From Akkermansiaceae bacterium (GTDB lineage: Bacteria > Verrucomicrobiota > Verrucomicrobiia > Verrucomicrobiales > DEV007): a DNA stretch of 64,000 nt. Positions within the stretch are counted from its first letter, which is position 1. Each line of letters starts with the position of its first letter. Made by a program: the position numbers and the translations under genes. The stretch is taken from assembly GCA_024233005.1 (NCBI GenBank), contig JACKQE010000001.1, positions 894,742 through 958,741 on the forward strand. The letters are read 5' to 3'. Under the pieces are notes generated by a model that was given only the letters and a program-made list of their open reading frames with translations, was not told the DNA's origin and made no database searches. Of the stretch, positions 55,512 to 63,766 are shown one piece after another.

Positions 55512-56243
55512 ATGACCGAATTTCCATCCGACTCCACTCGCCGCGACGCCTTTGTCACCACCCGGTGGACCCGGGTCGGTCTGGCGCAGACGGACTCGGA
55601 CGATGGTCGCGAGGCGCTGCGCGATCTCTGCGAGGCATACTACGAGCCGGTCGTGGCATTTCTCCGCGTCGCGCTGCGCGAGGCGGACTCGGCTCGGGAC
55701 ACCAGCCACGCCTTTTTCGCGGAGTTGCTCGCGGGCGGTCGGATCGCCGCGGCGGACCGGAGCCGGGGGCGCTTCCGCTCCTATCTCCTCGGCGCGGTGA
55801 AACATTTCGTCGCCCACCGGCGCGAGGCGGCCCGACGGCTGAGGCGCGGCGGCGGCCGGGAGGCGGTGCCGCTAGACGATCCCGACACGCCCGAATTCGA
55901 AGACACTTCCCAGCTTTCGCCGGAGGCGGCCTTCGACCGCCAATGGGCGGCGACGGTCGTCGCCCGCGGCCTCGAGGCCCTGCGCGCGGAATGCGCGGCG
56001 GAGGGAAAGGCCGACCTTTTCGAACAGGTCGTCGATCTCCTCGGCGGGAATGCCACCCACGGGGACCAGGCGGCGCTGGCGGACCGCTGCGGCATGAGCT
56101 ATGACGGCTTCCGCATGGCGGTAAGCCGTCTCCGAAAGCGCTTCCGCGCCTGCGTGAAGGCCGAGGTCGCCGGCACGCTCGAAGACCCGGCCGTGGTGCA
56201 GGAGGAAATGGAAACGCTTTTCGCGGCCCTCGCGGGGAGATAG
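55512..56243 (+). CDS. ECF-type RNA polymerase sigma factor, kinase-associated group
   Basis: The 243-residue protein has sigma region 2 near residues 30-95. The N-terminus FVTTRWTRVGLAQ, the DTSHAFFAELL helix and GRFRSYLLGAVKHF are typical of the planctomycete/verrucomicrobial ECF group that travels with Ser/Thr kinases. Region 4 follows (GDQAALADRCGMSYDGFRMAVSRLRKRF), a helix-turn-helix that would read the -35 element. No anti-sigma factor gene is adjacent; 48 bp later a Ser/Thr kinase gene begins. Regulation by phosphorylation is the likely model. The start lacks a Shine-Dalgarno motif. Confidence 0.85.
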   Translation: MTEFPSDSTRRDAFVTTRWTRVGLAQTDSDDGREALRDLCEAYYEPVVAFLRVALREADSARDTSHAFFAELLAGGRIAAADRSRGRFRSYLLGAVKHFVAHRREAARRLRRGGGREAVPLDDPDTPEFEDTSQLSPEAAFDRQWAATVVARGLEALRAECAAEGKADLFEQVVDLLGGNATHGDQAALADRCGMSYDGFRMAVSRLRKRFRACVKAEVAGTLEDPAVVQEEMETLFAALAGR

Positions 56244-56291
56244 GGAAAATAGTCGGTTCGGTTTTGCCGGATGACGCGTCAGGACACAGGC

Positions 56292-59200
56292 ATGAGCGAT
56301 TCTCCCTCCACTCCCAGGATCTGCCCGGCCTGCGGCGCGCTCCTGCCGGAAGACACGCCTGGGAGCCGTTGTCCCCGCTGCCTCATGGCGGCGATCATCG
56401 AGCCCACCCAGCCGGGGGATCGGGTCGCGCCCATACCGCCGCTTTCGCCGGAAGAACTTGCCCCCCACTTTCCTCAAATCGAGATCCTTGCTTGCCTCGG
56501 TCGCGGCGGCATGGGGGTAGTTTACAAGGCGCGGCAAAAGTCGCTGAACCGCTTCGTTGCCCTGAAGCTGCTCGCACCCGAGCGGGCGGATGATCCGCAG
56601 TTTGCTGCGCGGTTTGAAAAGGAAGCGCATGCGCTCGCGGCGTTGAATCACCCGAACATCGTCGCGGTCCATGACTTCGGTCAGGCGGGCGGGTTTTTCT
56701 ATCTGCTCATGGAGTTCGTCGATGGCGTGAATCTCCGCCAGCTTCTCCAAACCAAACACCTCACGCCGAAGGAGGCGCTCAGCATTGTGCCCCCGGTGTG
56801 TGAGGCGCTGCAATGCGCGCATGATCACGGCATCGTCCACCGCGACATCAAGCCGGAGAACCTGCTCATCGACAAAGCGGGCACGGTGAAAATCGCCGAC
56901 TTCGGGATCGCGAAAATCGTGACTGATCCGACTGATCAGTCTGATTCGACCGTTCAAGCCACGCAAGTCCAAGGCACGCCCGACTACGCCGCGCCCGAGC
57001 AAGCCAACGGCACCACCGACCACCGCGCCGACATCTACAGCCTCGGCGTCGTGCTCTACGAGATGCTCACCGGCGAGCGCCCCAAGCAAAACATCGCCCC
57101 GCCGTCGCGGCGGGTGCGGGTGGACATCCGCATCGATGAGATTGTGCTGCGCGCGCTGGAGCAGCAGCCCGAGCTGCGGTTCGCCACGGCGGCGGAGTTT
57201 CGGACGCGGGTGGAGGCGTTGACGATGATCGCCGATAGCAGGCCTGCGGAAGAGCGCCCGCCGGGGCTGCTCAAGGTTTGCACGAGCACCCTCAGCACTC
57301 CGGCGGCACTCCGGACGATCGGCGGCCAGCTCGCCATCCTTCAGACCCGGGGCCAGCTCATCCTCGACGACCGCCAGCTCAGCCACACGCGGGCCGGCAA
57401 GACGTCGGTCATTCCGCTCGCGGCGATCCGCGATGTGAGCCTGGGCCGGTATCCGCGCTCAATGAATGCCGCAGGGGTCTCGATGGTGAGCCTGACCTAC
57501 GAGGAGGGCGGCGAGAGGAAGCAGGTGCTGCTCTCGCCGATGGAGGGCATATTCGCATTCCCATCGACGTGGAATGCGCGGGCGGCGGACTGGCACGCCG
57601 CCATCCGGGCTGCGGTGAAGGCGGCCACCGGGGTGGAGCCGGCGACGACTCCGGGCGATCGACTGGGCATCGCGGGCGGATTTCCGTGGGCACTGGCGCT
57701 GCCGGTGTTGCCGCTGCTGGCGGGGGTGGGGCTTTATCTCACCCTGCTGCGACCGAAGGGAGCGACCTTCCCTGCGCCGATCCTGTTTTTAGGGGTCCTT
57801 ACGATGGTGTTCATGGGGGCGGCCTTCATGATCTCCAGGCTGATGCGGCGGCGCGCGGCGGGCGATGACGCCGGGACTGGCCACCGGTCGATCTGGGCCG
57901 ATCTGGGGCTGGCGGCGCTGTTTGTGCCGCTGTTGATCAATCTGGGATCGGGGGCCATGCGGATGCTGCGGCCCGATACCCCGCCCGGGTTTTTCCTGGG
58001 ACTGCCGGAGTCGATCATCCTCGCCGTGCTGGGAGCGCTGGGATTCTGGCGCAGGCACAGGCGCCGGGGCCGGTCGGAAGAAGTTGTCGAGACTGCGGTG
58101 AGCTGGCATCGGGTGGTGGCGCTGGCCGGGGTGTGGTGGTTCGGCTCGTTGCCGGTCCTGTTTTGGTTGGCCGATGTTCCCAGGACTCAAAACACAGCGA
58201 TCCTGGCGCTGTGGCTGATGGGAGCTGCGCTGCCGCTCTATGTGATGCTGGCAAGCCGGATGCTGCGCCGCTGGCAGGCGACGCCGGACGGCGCGCGCTG
58301 GCTGAGGGCGTGGTCCTGGGTCGGCTGGTGCCTGGCGGTGCCCGCGATCGGGTTTGCGGCGTTTTTCCTTCACTCGATGGCGAATGAAAGCGGCGGCTGG
58401 CATCCCTCGCTCGGTGAAGCACTGGCCGTGCCGCTGATCGGGCTGGCCGCGCTCATGTTGCCCGGGTGCTCCGCCGATCTCTGGCGGGCGGCGGATGGGG
58501 GCCGGAAATCCTTCGTCTTCACGGCGATGGCCGCCCTCTCGGCGATCACCGTCGTGGTGCTGAGTTTTACCGGCAGCCTGGCACTGCGGCCGTGGGTGCT
58601 TCACAGCCTTCGCCAGCACCAGCCGTTCAAAGTCCACCTCACCCGGGAGGCGGTGGAAGGGCGCGTAGTGCTGGTGCGGGTGTTCACGCCCGATCCCTTG
58701 CTCTCGCAGGAGATGCGATTGGTGCTGGAAGGACCGGATGAAAATATCCCGGAGCACCGCCGCATCCCGAGTGGCTACACCCGCCAGCCGTGGCCAACCC
58801 ACTTCGTTTTTCCGCACCCCTCGCCCGCGACCCAGCCGTGGACGGACTTTGGCTCCGCCAAACAAACGCTGGTGGCCTTTGTCCTGCCGACAGAGGCCTT
58901 GGCGCAGGAGGCGTATCGCCGCCTCGGCTCCCGTCCTCTGGAGTATTTCGATGTTGATCCGCAGAAGCCGGAGACGATGACCTGCCGCCTGTTCGAGGTC
59001 TCGGATGACCAGGACCGGCGTTATGCCGGATCGCTGCTGTTCTCGGCTGATCTGGTGCGCGAAGGACACCCGCGCTGGGCGGAGGTGAGGGGCCTCGGTG
59101 CGACGGACTCGCTCAACACGCTCGAACTCAACTGGGAGGTGCGGACCTCGCGCCCCGCGGCGATGACCTTGAGTCACCGCTGGAGGGACGGCGGCAGCGA

Positions 59201-60470
59201 ATCCATGGTCGTGGTCGATCCTTCCACGCCAAAGATTCCCGTCAGCGTCCTGCTCTACAAGATCAGCGACACCCGCGTGGGCATGCGCCTCTTGCTGGGC
59301 AACCAGCCGAACACCAAGGAGTTCGACGGCGACTACGCCACCCTGGCCGATGAAATGCGCGCCGTCTCGTGGAGCGGCCCACTGAAAACCGAGCGCGACT
59401 GGGACATCGAATTGTGCCGTGTGGCTGGCGGCGCGGTCTATTTACACATTTCTGATCCGCCACTGCCCGAACCGGTGGTCCCTGTCGAGCAGCACCCCGC
59501 TGGCTCCGGAGATCCCGACCCACTGCCGATTCCAGAATCGACTTACGATGCGACCCGCCGCGAGGCCAGCACCCCGGAGCTGCTCAAACAGCCGCCGGAT
59601 CTGCCGTTCATCGCCTGGCAGCCTCAGGGCCCCGCATCGGAGACTGTCCCCGCGTATCGCGGAGATGGCACCCTCGCCGATACGCCGCCGGAGCAGACGC
59701 TGCTCGATCAGGTGCGCCCGGCGAGATGCGAGGACCGCGCGGCCCATCCCGAGGCGCGCTTTGTGCATTTCTGGTTCTCGCACCCGCTGTTCGAGCCGGA
59801 CAGTCTGGTGGATCTCCGGGTGAGCAGCGAAACCGACACGATGTCGGCATCCCGCTTCGAGCTTCACCAGGGAACCGGATGGATCGTGGCCACCCGGAGC
59901 CCCGGCCACGTCGGCATGCTGCCAAAGACCATCGACCTGACACTGCGCTACGTGATCGGCCCGCTCCAGGAGGTGCGGGAATGCGAAGTGCGCGCTGGAA
60001 ACACGACGATGATGAGTCTGCACGGTGGCAGTCAGCTCGGCGGTTTTGGAGAAACCCCCGAGGGGCGCGCCTTTCTCTCGATCAGCGTGAACCGCGCCGG
60101 GATGACGCGACAGCAGTTCTCGGTGGAAGCCGTGCTCAAGGACGGCAGGAAACTCACCGGCGATGTCGGCCAGTCGGGAGCCGCCGGGGACAGCGGCGTG
60201 GGCACCCTGCGATTTGAGTTCGGCGTGCCCATCGCCAGCGTGGACCGGTTTCGGATCGGCGTCCGCGAGATCCAAACCAGGGAATGGCGCGGGCTGGTCC
60301 TGCCACCGGGAGGAATCGCGTCTCCCGAGGCCGAAGGCACCCATTCGAAGGATGGCTTACCTCTCCTGGCCATCCAGACGGCGCTGGCGTCCTCCCCGGG
60401 GAGCCCGGCAAGAACCCGAAGTAACCCCGAAAACCAATCCCGCCATGCGCCACGAACTCAGGCACTCTGA
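56292..60470 (+). CDS. Polytopic Ser/Thr protein kinase with zinc ribbon and large exterior domain
   Basis: From ATG 56292 the protein has 1392 residues; ATG 56271 would add seven. In order: a zinc ribbon (C11, C14, C27, C30); a kinase domain with GRGGMG at 70-75, K92, HRD at 183-185 and DFG at 203-205, all catalytic residues intact; a PH-like segment (about 335-450); about nine hydrophobic helices (about 460-780); and a C-terminal region of about 600 residues with beta-rich, Pro-rich stretches that probably lies outside the membrane. Most kinases of this group have one membrane helix, so the polytopic middle is unusual. It follows the sigma factor gene and overlaps the next small gene by 26 bp. 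Confidence 0.92.
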   Translation: MSDSPSTPRICPACGALLPEDTPGSRCPRCLMAAIIEPTQPGDRVAPIPPLSPEELAPHFPQIEILACLGRGGMGVVYKARQKSLNRFVALKLLAPERADDPQFAARFEKEAHALAALNHPNIVAVHDFGQAGGFFYLLMEFVDGVNLRQLLQTKHLTPKEALSIVPPVCEALQCAHDHGIVHRDIKPENLLIDKAGTVKIADFGIAKIVTDPTDQSDSTVQATQVQGTPDYAAPEQANGTTDHRADIYSLGVVLYEMLTGERPKQNIAPPSRRVRVDIRIDEIVLRALEQQPELRFATAAEFRTRVEALTMIADSRPAEERPPGLLKVCTSTLSTPAALRTIGGQLAILQTRGQLILDDRQLSHTRAGKTSVIPLAAIRDVSLGRYPRSMNAAGVSMVSLTYEEGGERKQVLLSPMEGIFAFPSTWNARAADWHAAIRAAVKAATGVEPATTPGDRLGIAGGFPWALALPVLPLLAGVGLYLTLLRPKGATFPAPILFLGVLTMVFMGAAFMISRLMRRRAAGDDAGTGHRSIWADLGLAALFVPLLINLGSGAMRMLRPDTPPGFFLGLPESIILAVLGALGFWRRHRRRGRSEEVVETAVSWHRVVALAGVWWFGSLPVLFWLADVPRTQNTAILALWLMGAALPLYVMLASRMLRRWQATPDGARWLRAWSWVGWCLAVPAIGFAAFFLHSMANESGGWHPSLGEALAVPLIGLAALMLPGCSADLWRAADGGRKSFVFTAMAALSAITVVVLSFTGSLALRPWVLHSLRQHQPFKVHLTREAVEGRVVLVRVFTPDPLLSQEMRLVLEGPDENIPEHRRIPSGYTRQPWPTHFVFPHPSPATQPWTDFGSAKQTLVAFVLPTEALAQEAYRRLGSRPLEYFDVDPQKPETMTCRLFEVSDDQDRRYAGSLLFSADLVREGHPRWAEVRGLGATDSLNTLELNWEVRTSRPAAMTLSHRWRDGGSESMVVVDPSTPKIPVSVLLYKISDTRVGMRLLLGNQPNTKEFDGDYATLADEMRAVSWSGPLKTERDWDIELCRVAGGAVYLHISDPPLPEPVVPVEQHPAGSGDPDPLPIPESTYDATRREASTPELLKQPPDLPFIAWQPQGPASETVPAYRGDGTLADTPPEQTLLDQVRPARCEDRAAHPEARFVHFWFSHPLFEPDSLVDLRVSSETDTMSASRFELHQGTGWIVATRSPGHVGMLPKTIDLTLRYVIGPLQEVRECEVRAGNTTMMSLHGGSQLGGFGETPEGRAFLSISVNRAGMTRQQFSVEAVLKDGRKLTGDVGQSGAAGDSGVGTLRFEFGVPIASVDRFRIGVREIQTREWRGLVLPPGGIASPEAEGTHSKDGLPLLAIQTALASSPGSPARTRSNPENQSRHAPRTQAL

Positions 60471-60657
60471 ATCCGACGGCTGCCACACCTTTTTCCCCGC
60501 GAGTCAGCACCCGGGCGATTTGCCGGAAGACCCGTGCCGCATCTGGACCGTCGAGGTCCCGACCTGGGAGGCCGCGCAAGCCGCCAAACACGTTTTTCTC
60601 GGCTGGGAGCCGTATCAGCCCATGACCGAATCCACATCCACCCACAACAACCCATGA
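60445..60657 (+). CDS. 70-residue small protein, paralogue A
   Basis: The 70-residue cytosolic-looking protein begins MRHELRHSESDGCHTFFP and contains the blocks QHPGDLPED, IWTVE and FLGWEPY. It has no signal peptide or membrane helix and is rich in Trp, His and Pro. It is 70 residues long, exactly like the paralogue at 61550, to which it is about two-thirds identical. Conservation of protein blocks with scattered third-base changes supports real coding. The start lies inside the kinase gene's end, and its stop overlaps the next ATG (ATGA), so kinase, small protein and secreted protein are coupled. Function unknown. Confidence 0.82.
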   Translation: MRHELRHSESDGCHTFFPASQHPGDLPEDPCRIWTVEVPTWEAAQAAKHVFLGWEPYQPMTESTSTHNNP

Positions 60658-61376
60658 AAAACTGCCTCATCCTCGCCCTCGCGTGCTTCACCGGCGTCGC
60701 GTCAGCCCAGACCGTCGCCGCCCTTTCACAAACCCACCAGGCCGACTCCGCCTCCCTCGCCACGCGGCGGGATGCTGAGATCGACCGCCTCCGTCAGCCC
60801 TACCTCGCCGCCCTCGTCGAAGCTGACCAAGCCGCCACCAAAACCGGGAATACCGAAATGCTCCGCGCCATCGAGCAGGAGCGCGATGCCGTCAAAACCG
60901 GCAAGCTGCGCATGGAACTCCCCGAGGCCCTGCCCCGCAAACTGTCACCCGTCCGCCGCGCGCTTCTGACCGGGGAACAACGCGCCCGGCTGGCATTCGA
61001 CAAACAGCAGCAGGCCATCAATGCCGGCTACCTTCAAAAACTCGGCGCCCTCCAGTTGAGGGCCGCCAGCGATCCCGCGCTCGCCGAGCAAATCGCAAAG
61101 GAGAAAGCGCGCGTGCTTGCCGGCATTCGCGGTCCGATCACCGATTTGCAATCCGGACTCCCCGGCACGCAATGGCGTCTCTTTGCGGGCGAGGGCTACC
61201 AGTCGCTGAAATTTGGCAAAGATGGGAAGGTGAACGGCAACTGGAAGTACGAAATCACCGCCCGCGACAAAGTGTCTGTCATCTGGGACAAAAGTTCTTC
61301 CATGACTTTGACCCTGGCAAAAGACGGCTCCACCCTTTCCGCCGGGGACAAAATCTGGGCTCTGGAGCGTGAATGA
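60654..61376 (+). CDS. Secreted helical protein of the kinase locus
   Basis: The 240-residue product has a signal peptide (1-19). A long helical region (about 20-160) includes YLAALVEADQAATKTGN and EKARVLAG. A beta domain ends it (LKFGKDGKVNGNWKYEI, then MTLTLAKDGSTL), a layout seen in other verrucomicrobial exported proteins. The helical part resembles the YLAALV-type segment of the kinase at 19305. It overlaps the small protein gene by 4 bp. It could be an exterior partner or sensor for the kinase, but this is inferred from position only. Confidence 0.78.
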   Translation: MKNCLILALACFTGVASAQTVAALSQTHQADSASLATRRDAEIDRLRQPYLAALVEADQAATKTGNTEMLRAIEQERDAVKTGKLRMELPEALPRKLSPVRRALLTGEQRARLAFDKQQQAINAGYLQKLGALQLRAASDPALAEQIAKEKARVLAGIRGPITDLQSGLPGTQWRLFAGEGYQSLKFGKDGKVNGNWKYEITARDKVSVIWDKSSSMTLTLAKDGSTLSAGDKIWALERE

Positions 61377-61549
61377 GTAGGGCGCCAGAAAAGACAGGTA
61401 TTGGAAACTCACGGAAGGGCCTGATAGAGAAGGACTAGAGCAGAAGGATAGGCCTTCTGGGAGCAACCTCAAACGCCACCATCCGGGCCTGGCATCCCGA
61501 TCGGCAGGCGGCTCACCAGGAGGCGAACGAACCCAAAACCAAACCAACC

Positions 61550-61762
61550 ATGCGCTACGAACTCTGGCACTCATCCTCCGACGGTTGCCACACCTTCTTC
61601 CCTGCCAATCAACACCCGGGTGACCTGCCGGAGGACGCGCGCTGCATCTGGACCGTCGAGGCCTCGTCTTGGGAGGCCGCAAATGCCGCGAAACACGACT
61701 TTCTCGGCTGGGAACCTTACCGACCCATGCCAGACAACGACCCCGCCGACCCGACCCCCTGA
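61550..61762 (+). CDS. 70-residue small protein, paralogue B
   Basis: The protein begins MRYELWHSSSDGCHTFFP and shares the blocks QHPGDLPED, IWTVE and FLGWEPYRPM with paralogue A at 60445, at equal length. Its CA-rich leader (AACCAAACCAACC before ATG) also resembles that of A. The 173 bp before it carry no gene. No exporter, kinase or sigma gene follows; the next gene is on the other strand and converges. It looks like a local duplicate of A that lost its neighbours. Function unknown. Confidence 0.8.
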   Translation: MRYELWHSSSDGCHTFFPANQHPGDLPEDARCIWTVEASSWEAANAAKHDFLGWEPYRPMPDNDPADPTP

Positions 61763-61819
61763 ACGCGATCGTCGCGGCGCCGGGTTGCCGTTCCCGAGAA
61801 TCCGGCGAGTCGCGGGTCT

Positions 61820-62446
61820 TCAACGTTCCGCCGCCGCCGGACCATGCAGGGTCGCCCCGCTGCACGAGGGACAGAATTCCCAATCGGCATAAACTTTCGA
61901 GAGTAGATCGCCATTCCCTCCCTTTTTGAAATTCTCGAGCAAAGCGGTGCCCTTCTCGCTCATTTTCCGCAGCGATTCACGCAGTGCCTTTTCCCGGTCC
62001 TCGGGGAGCTTCAAAAGCGAAAAGCGGGCCTCGATCCAACGGGAAACGAGGGTCCGGATGAATTTCCTCCGGTCTTCGACGGTGCCCGAGACAAGAGCCC
62101 GTTCCTCATCGGACAGACCGGTGCCGAATCCTTTCTGACTTACCTTCTTTGAAGTGAATTTCGGCGCATCCCGGTAGGCGTGGAGCGCGTCGTAGGCCGG
62201 CTCGCAGATCGGACAACCGATCACGAAGTGTTCCGTGCCCTTTTCGCCGAGAAGGGTGGAGACTGTCTCCTCGGAGAAACCTTCCTCATAGACGCCTTCC
62301 AGCACCGCATAGAAAATGAACCGATGCTCTTCGGGATACTCGCGATGGATGAAAGTGATGGGATCCGCGGAGACAACATTCGGGATAGCCAGGCTCCACA
62401 AACAGGCAAGCAGCATTGGAATGGGGTTCATCCGAATGGGGTTCAT
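61820..62446 (-). CDS. Secreted protein with two CPxC motifs, unrecognised
   Basis: The 208-residue product has a signal peptide (about 1-27), then a helical body with charged segments (about 95-170). It carries CPIC at about 78-81 and CPSC near the C-terminus, a possible metal or disulfide pair. The N-terminus reads MNPIRMNPIPM because a 15-bp unit containing the start codon is duplicated; either ATG 62446 or ATG 62431 may be used. No family recognised. The paralogue B gene converges on it. Confidence 0.65.
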   Translation of the reverse strand: MNPIRMNPIPMLLACLWSLAIPNVVSADPITFIHREYPEEHRFIFYAVLEGVYEEGFSEETVSTLLGEKGTEHFVIGCPICEPAYDALHAYRDAPKFTSKKVSQKGFGTGLSDEERALVSGTVEDRRKFIRTLVSRWIEARFSLLKLPEDREKALRESLRKMSEKGTALLENFKKGGNGDLLSKVYADWEFCPSCSGATLHGPAAAER

Positions 62447-62449
62447 CCC
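62420..62449. repeat. 15-bp tandem duplication at a start codon
   Basis: The unit AATGGGGTTCATCCG at 62420-62434 is repeated at 62435-62449 with one changed base. Read on the minus strand, each unit carries an in-frame ATG, giving the MNPIR/MNPIP start of the secreted protein. Confidence 0.85.
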
Positions 62450-62520
62450 TCCATTCTGCGCGATCTCGTCGAACCGTTTGTCAGGAAGTTGTCAAATACC
62501 AGGGCCGCTTCGTCTCACGT

Positions 62521-62787
62521 TCAGTCCCGCAACAGATGGGTCATCGGATCGCGGAGTAGCTCTTTCGGGGGCGCTGGATCGAGTTTATGCGGCATGACGG
62601 AGACGGGCAAGGCCTCGGTTTTGACGAGAAACCTGACCGAGGGACAGGGCATTTGGGAACCTCCATCCGCCTCGCGCAAGTCCTCCAGCCCGATATCCCG
62701 GTCACCCTTCGCCTGCGCGCTGAGAAGGTGGACCTGTCGCGCCACCTCTTCCCAGCCGCATCGGCTTCCGGAGGCCACGCACATCAT
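62521..62787 (-). CDS. Possible small gene downstream of the propeller gene
   Basis: The 88-residue frame begins with two ATG codons and has GC-rich third positions in line with its neighbours. It contains VARQVHLLSAQAKGDRDIGLEDL and ends KELLRDPMTHLLRD. It has no signal peptide and matches no family I recognise. It follows the propeller gene by 31 bp on the same strand. It could be a real small protein or chance; no homology argument is available. Confidence 0.35.
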   Translation of the reverse strand: MMCVASGSRCGWEEVARQVHLLSAQAKGDRDIGLEDLREADGGSQMPCPSVRFLVKTEALPVSVMPHKLDPAPPKELLRDPMTHLLRD

Positions 62788-62818
62788 CCCGGCAAGGCGA
62801 TGCGCGACAGTCTCGGTC

Positions 62819-63766
62819 TCAGTGTTTCAGGGCGGCCAATTGTTGCCGCACCATCGCCGACTGATCGGCGTTGAGAATCTGCCAGCAGGCAAGGCCATTG
62901 CCGACGAGATCCCACTCCTTGAATTCCCAGACGACCTTCTTGTCCTGGGTGATCTCGAAAATCTGGGGATTGCCCTCTCCGGCGTGGCAGTTCCCCAGCG
63001 CGAGGTTGCCATTGGGGAGTTCCTGCACCGTGGCCATCCAGGCGAGGGAGATGGTCGTTCCCGGAACGGTCTTCGTGACCTCCCAGACCACCTCCTTCTT
63101 GGGCGTCACTTCGATGACACGGTTGCCACTGCCCGATCCGATCAGCGTATTGCCGTTCTTCAAGCGAATCGCCCCGTAGACGCGGGTGCCGATTTCATAT
63201 TCCCAGACCACCTTCCCGTTTTCGTCGTATTCCGTCACGACGCCGGGATTTTCGGCGCAGGCGAGGTAGTGCCCGTTGTCGAGAATGCGCATCAGGCGGG
63301 TGTTCTTGCGTCCGCCTTCTCCCAGCGGCACTTCCTTGACGAGTTTCCCGTCCTTGTCGACGTGAATGATGCGCCCCACCCCGCTCTCCACGATCACCGT
63401 CTCGCCATTGTCGAGTCGGGCGAAGGCGTGGACGTCGACCCGCTTGCCCTCGTTGCCATTCATTCTGGCGCTGTCGTATTCCCAGACCACCTCTTTGCCG
63501 AGAGTGATTTCCTGAATCTTGGTCCAGCTATCGTGAAAGAGGATGTTGCCGTTGGCGAGCAGATGCACGTCGTGGTGCCCCGCGTGGCCTTTTTCCGGTC
63601 CCGCGGTGTCAAGTTTCCAGAGAACCGCGCCCTTGGCGTCGCAGATCGCGACAACGTTCTTGCCATAGGAGGCGCTGACCAGCACGAGTCTGTCCTCCTC
63701 GGCCCGGGCGGCGGCGAGAGCGAGACAACTGAGTGCCAGAAGGATGGATCGGAGAAGGGGTTTCAT
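62819..63766 (-). CDS. Secreted beta-propeller (PQQ-like repeat) protein
   Basis: The 315-residue exported protein has a signal peptide (1-22). About seven repeats follow in which a 'NG-N-L' or 'NG-T-I' strand alternates with 'KVVWEYE'-type strands (for example VWEYDSARM, VWEYEIGTR, VWEVTKTV, VWEFKEWD). This is the pattern of PQQ-like or arylsulfotransferase-like propellers. No quinone-binding or catalytic residue was identified, so a binding role is likely. ATG 63766 was chosen because it begins the signal peptide. Confidence 0.85.
   Translation of the reverse strand: MKPLLRSILLALSCLALAAARAEEDRLVLVSASYGKNVVAICDAKGAVLWKLDTAGPEKGHAGHHDVHLLANGNILFHDSWTKIQEITLGKEVVWEYDSARMNGNEGKRVDVHAFARLDNGETVIVESGVGRIIHVDKDGKLVKEVPLGEGGRKNTRLMRILDNGHYLACAENPGVVTEYDENGKVVWEYEIGTRVYGAIRLKNGNTLIGSGSGNRVIEVTPKKEVVWEVTKTVPGTTISLAWMATVQELPNGNLALGNCHAGEGNPQIFEITQDKKVVWEFKEWDLVGNGLACWQILNADQSAMVRQQLAALKH

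Noticed and set aside
55084..55512. 142-codon + strand frame before the sigma factor gene
   Set aside because: No signal peptide, domain pattern or homology-like blocks; composition looks non-coding.
55872..57386. 504-codon minus-strand frame across the sigma factor and kinase genes
   Set aside because: It is antisense to both recognised genes, rich in Arg/His as expected for a mirror frame.
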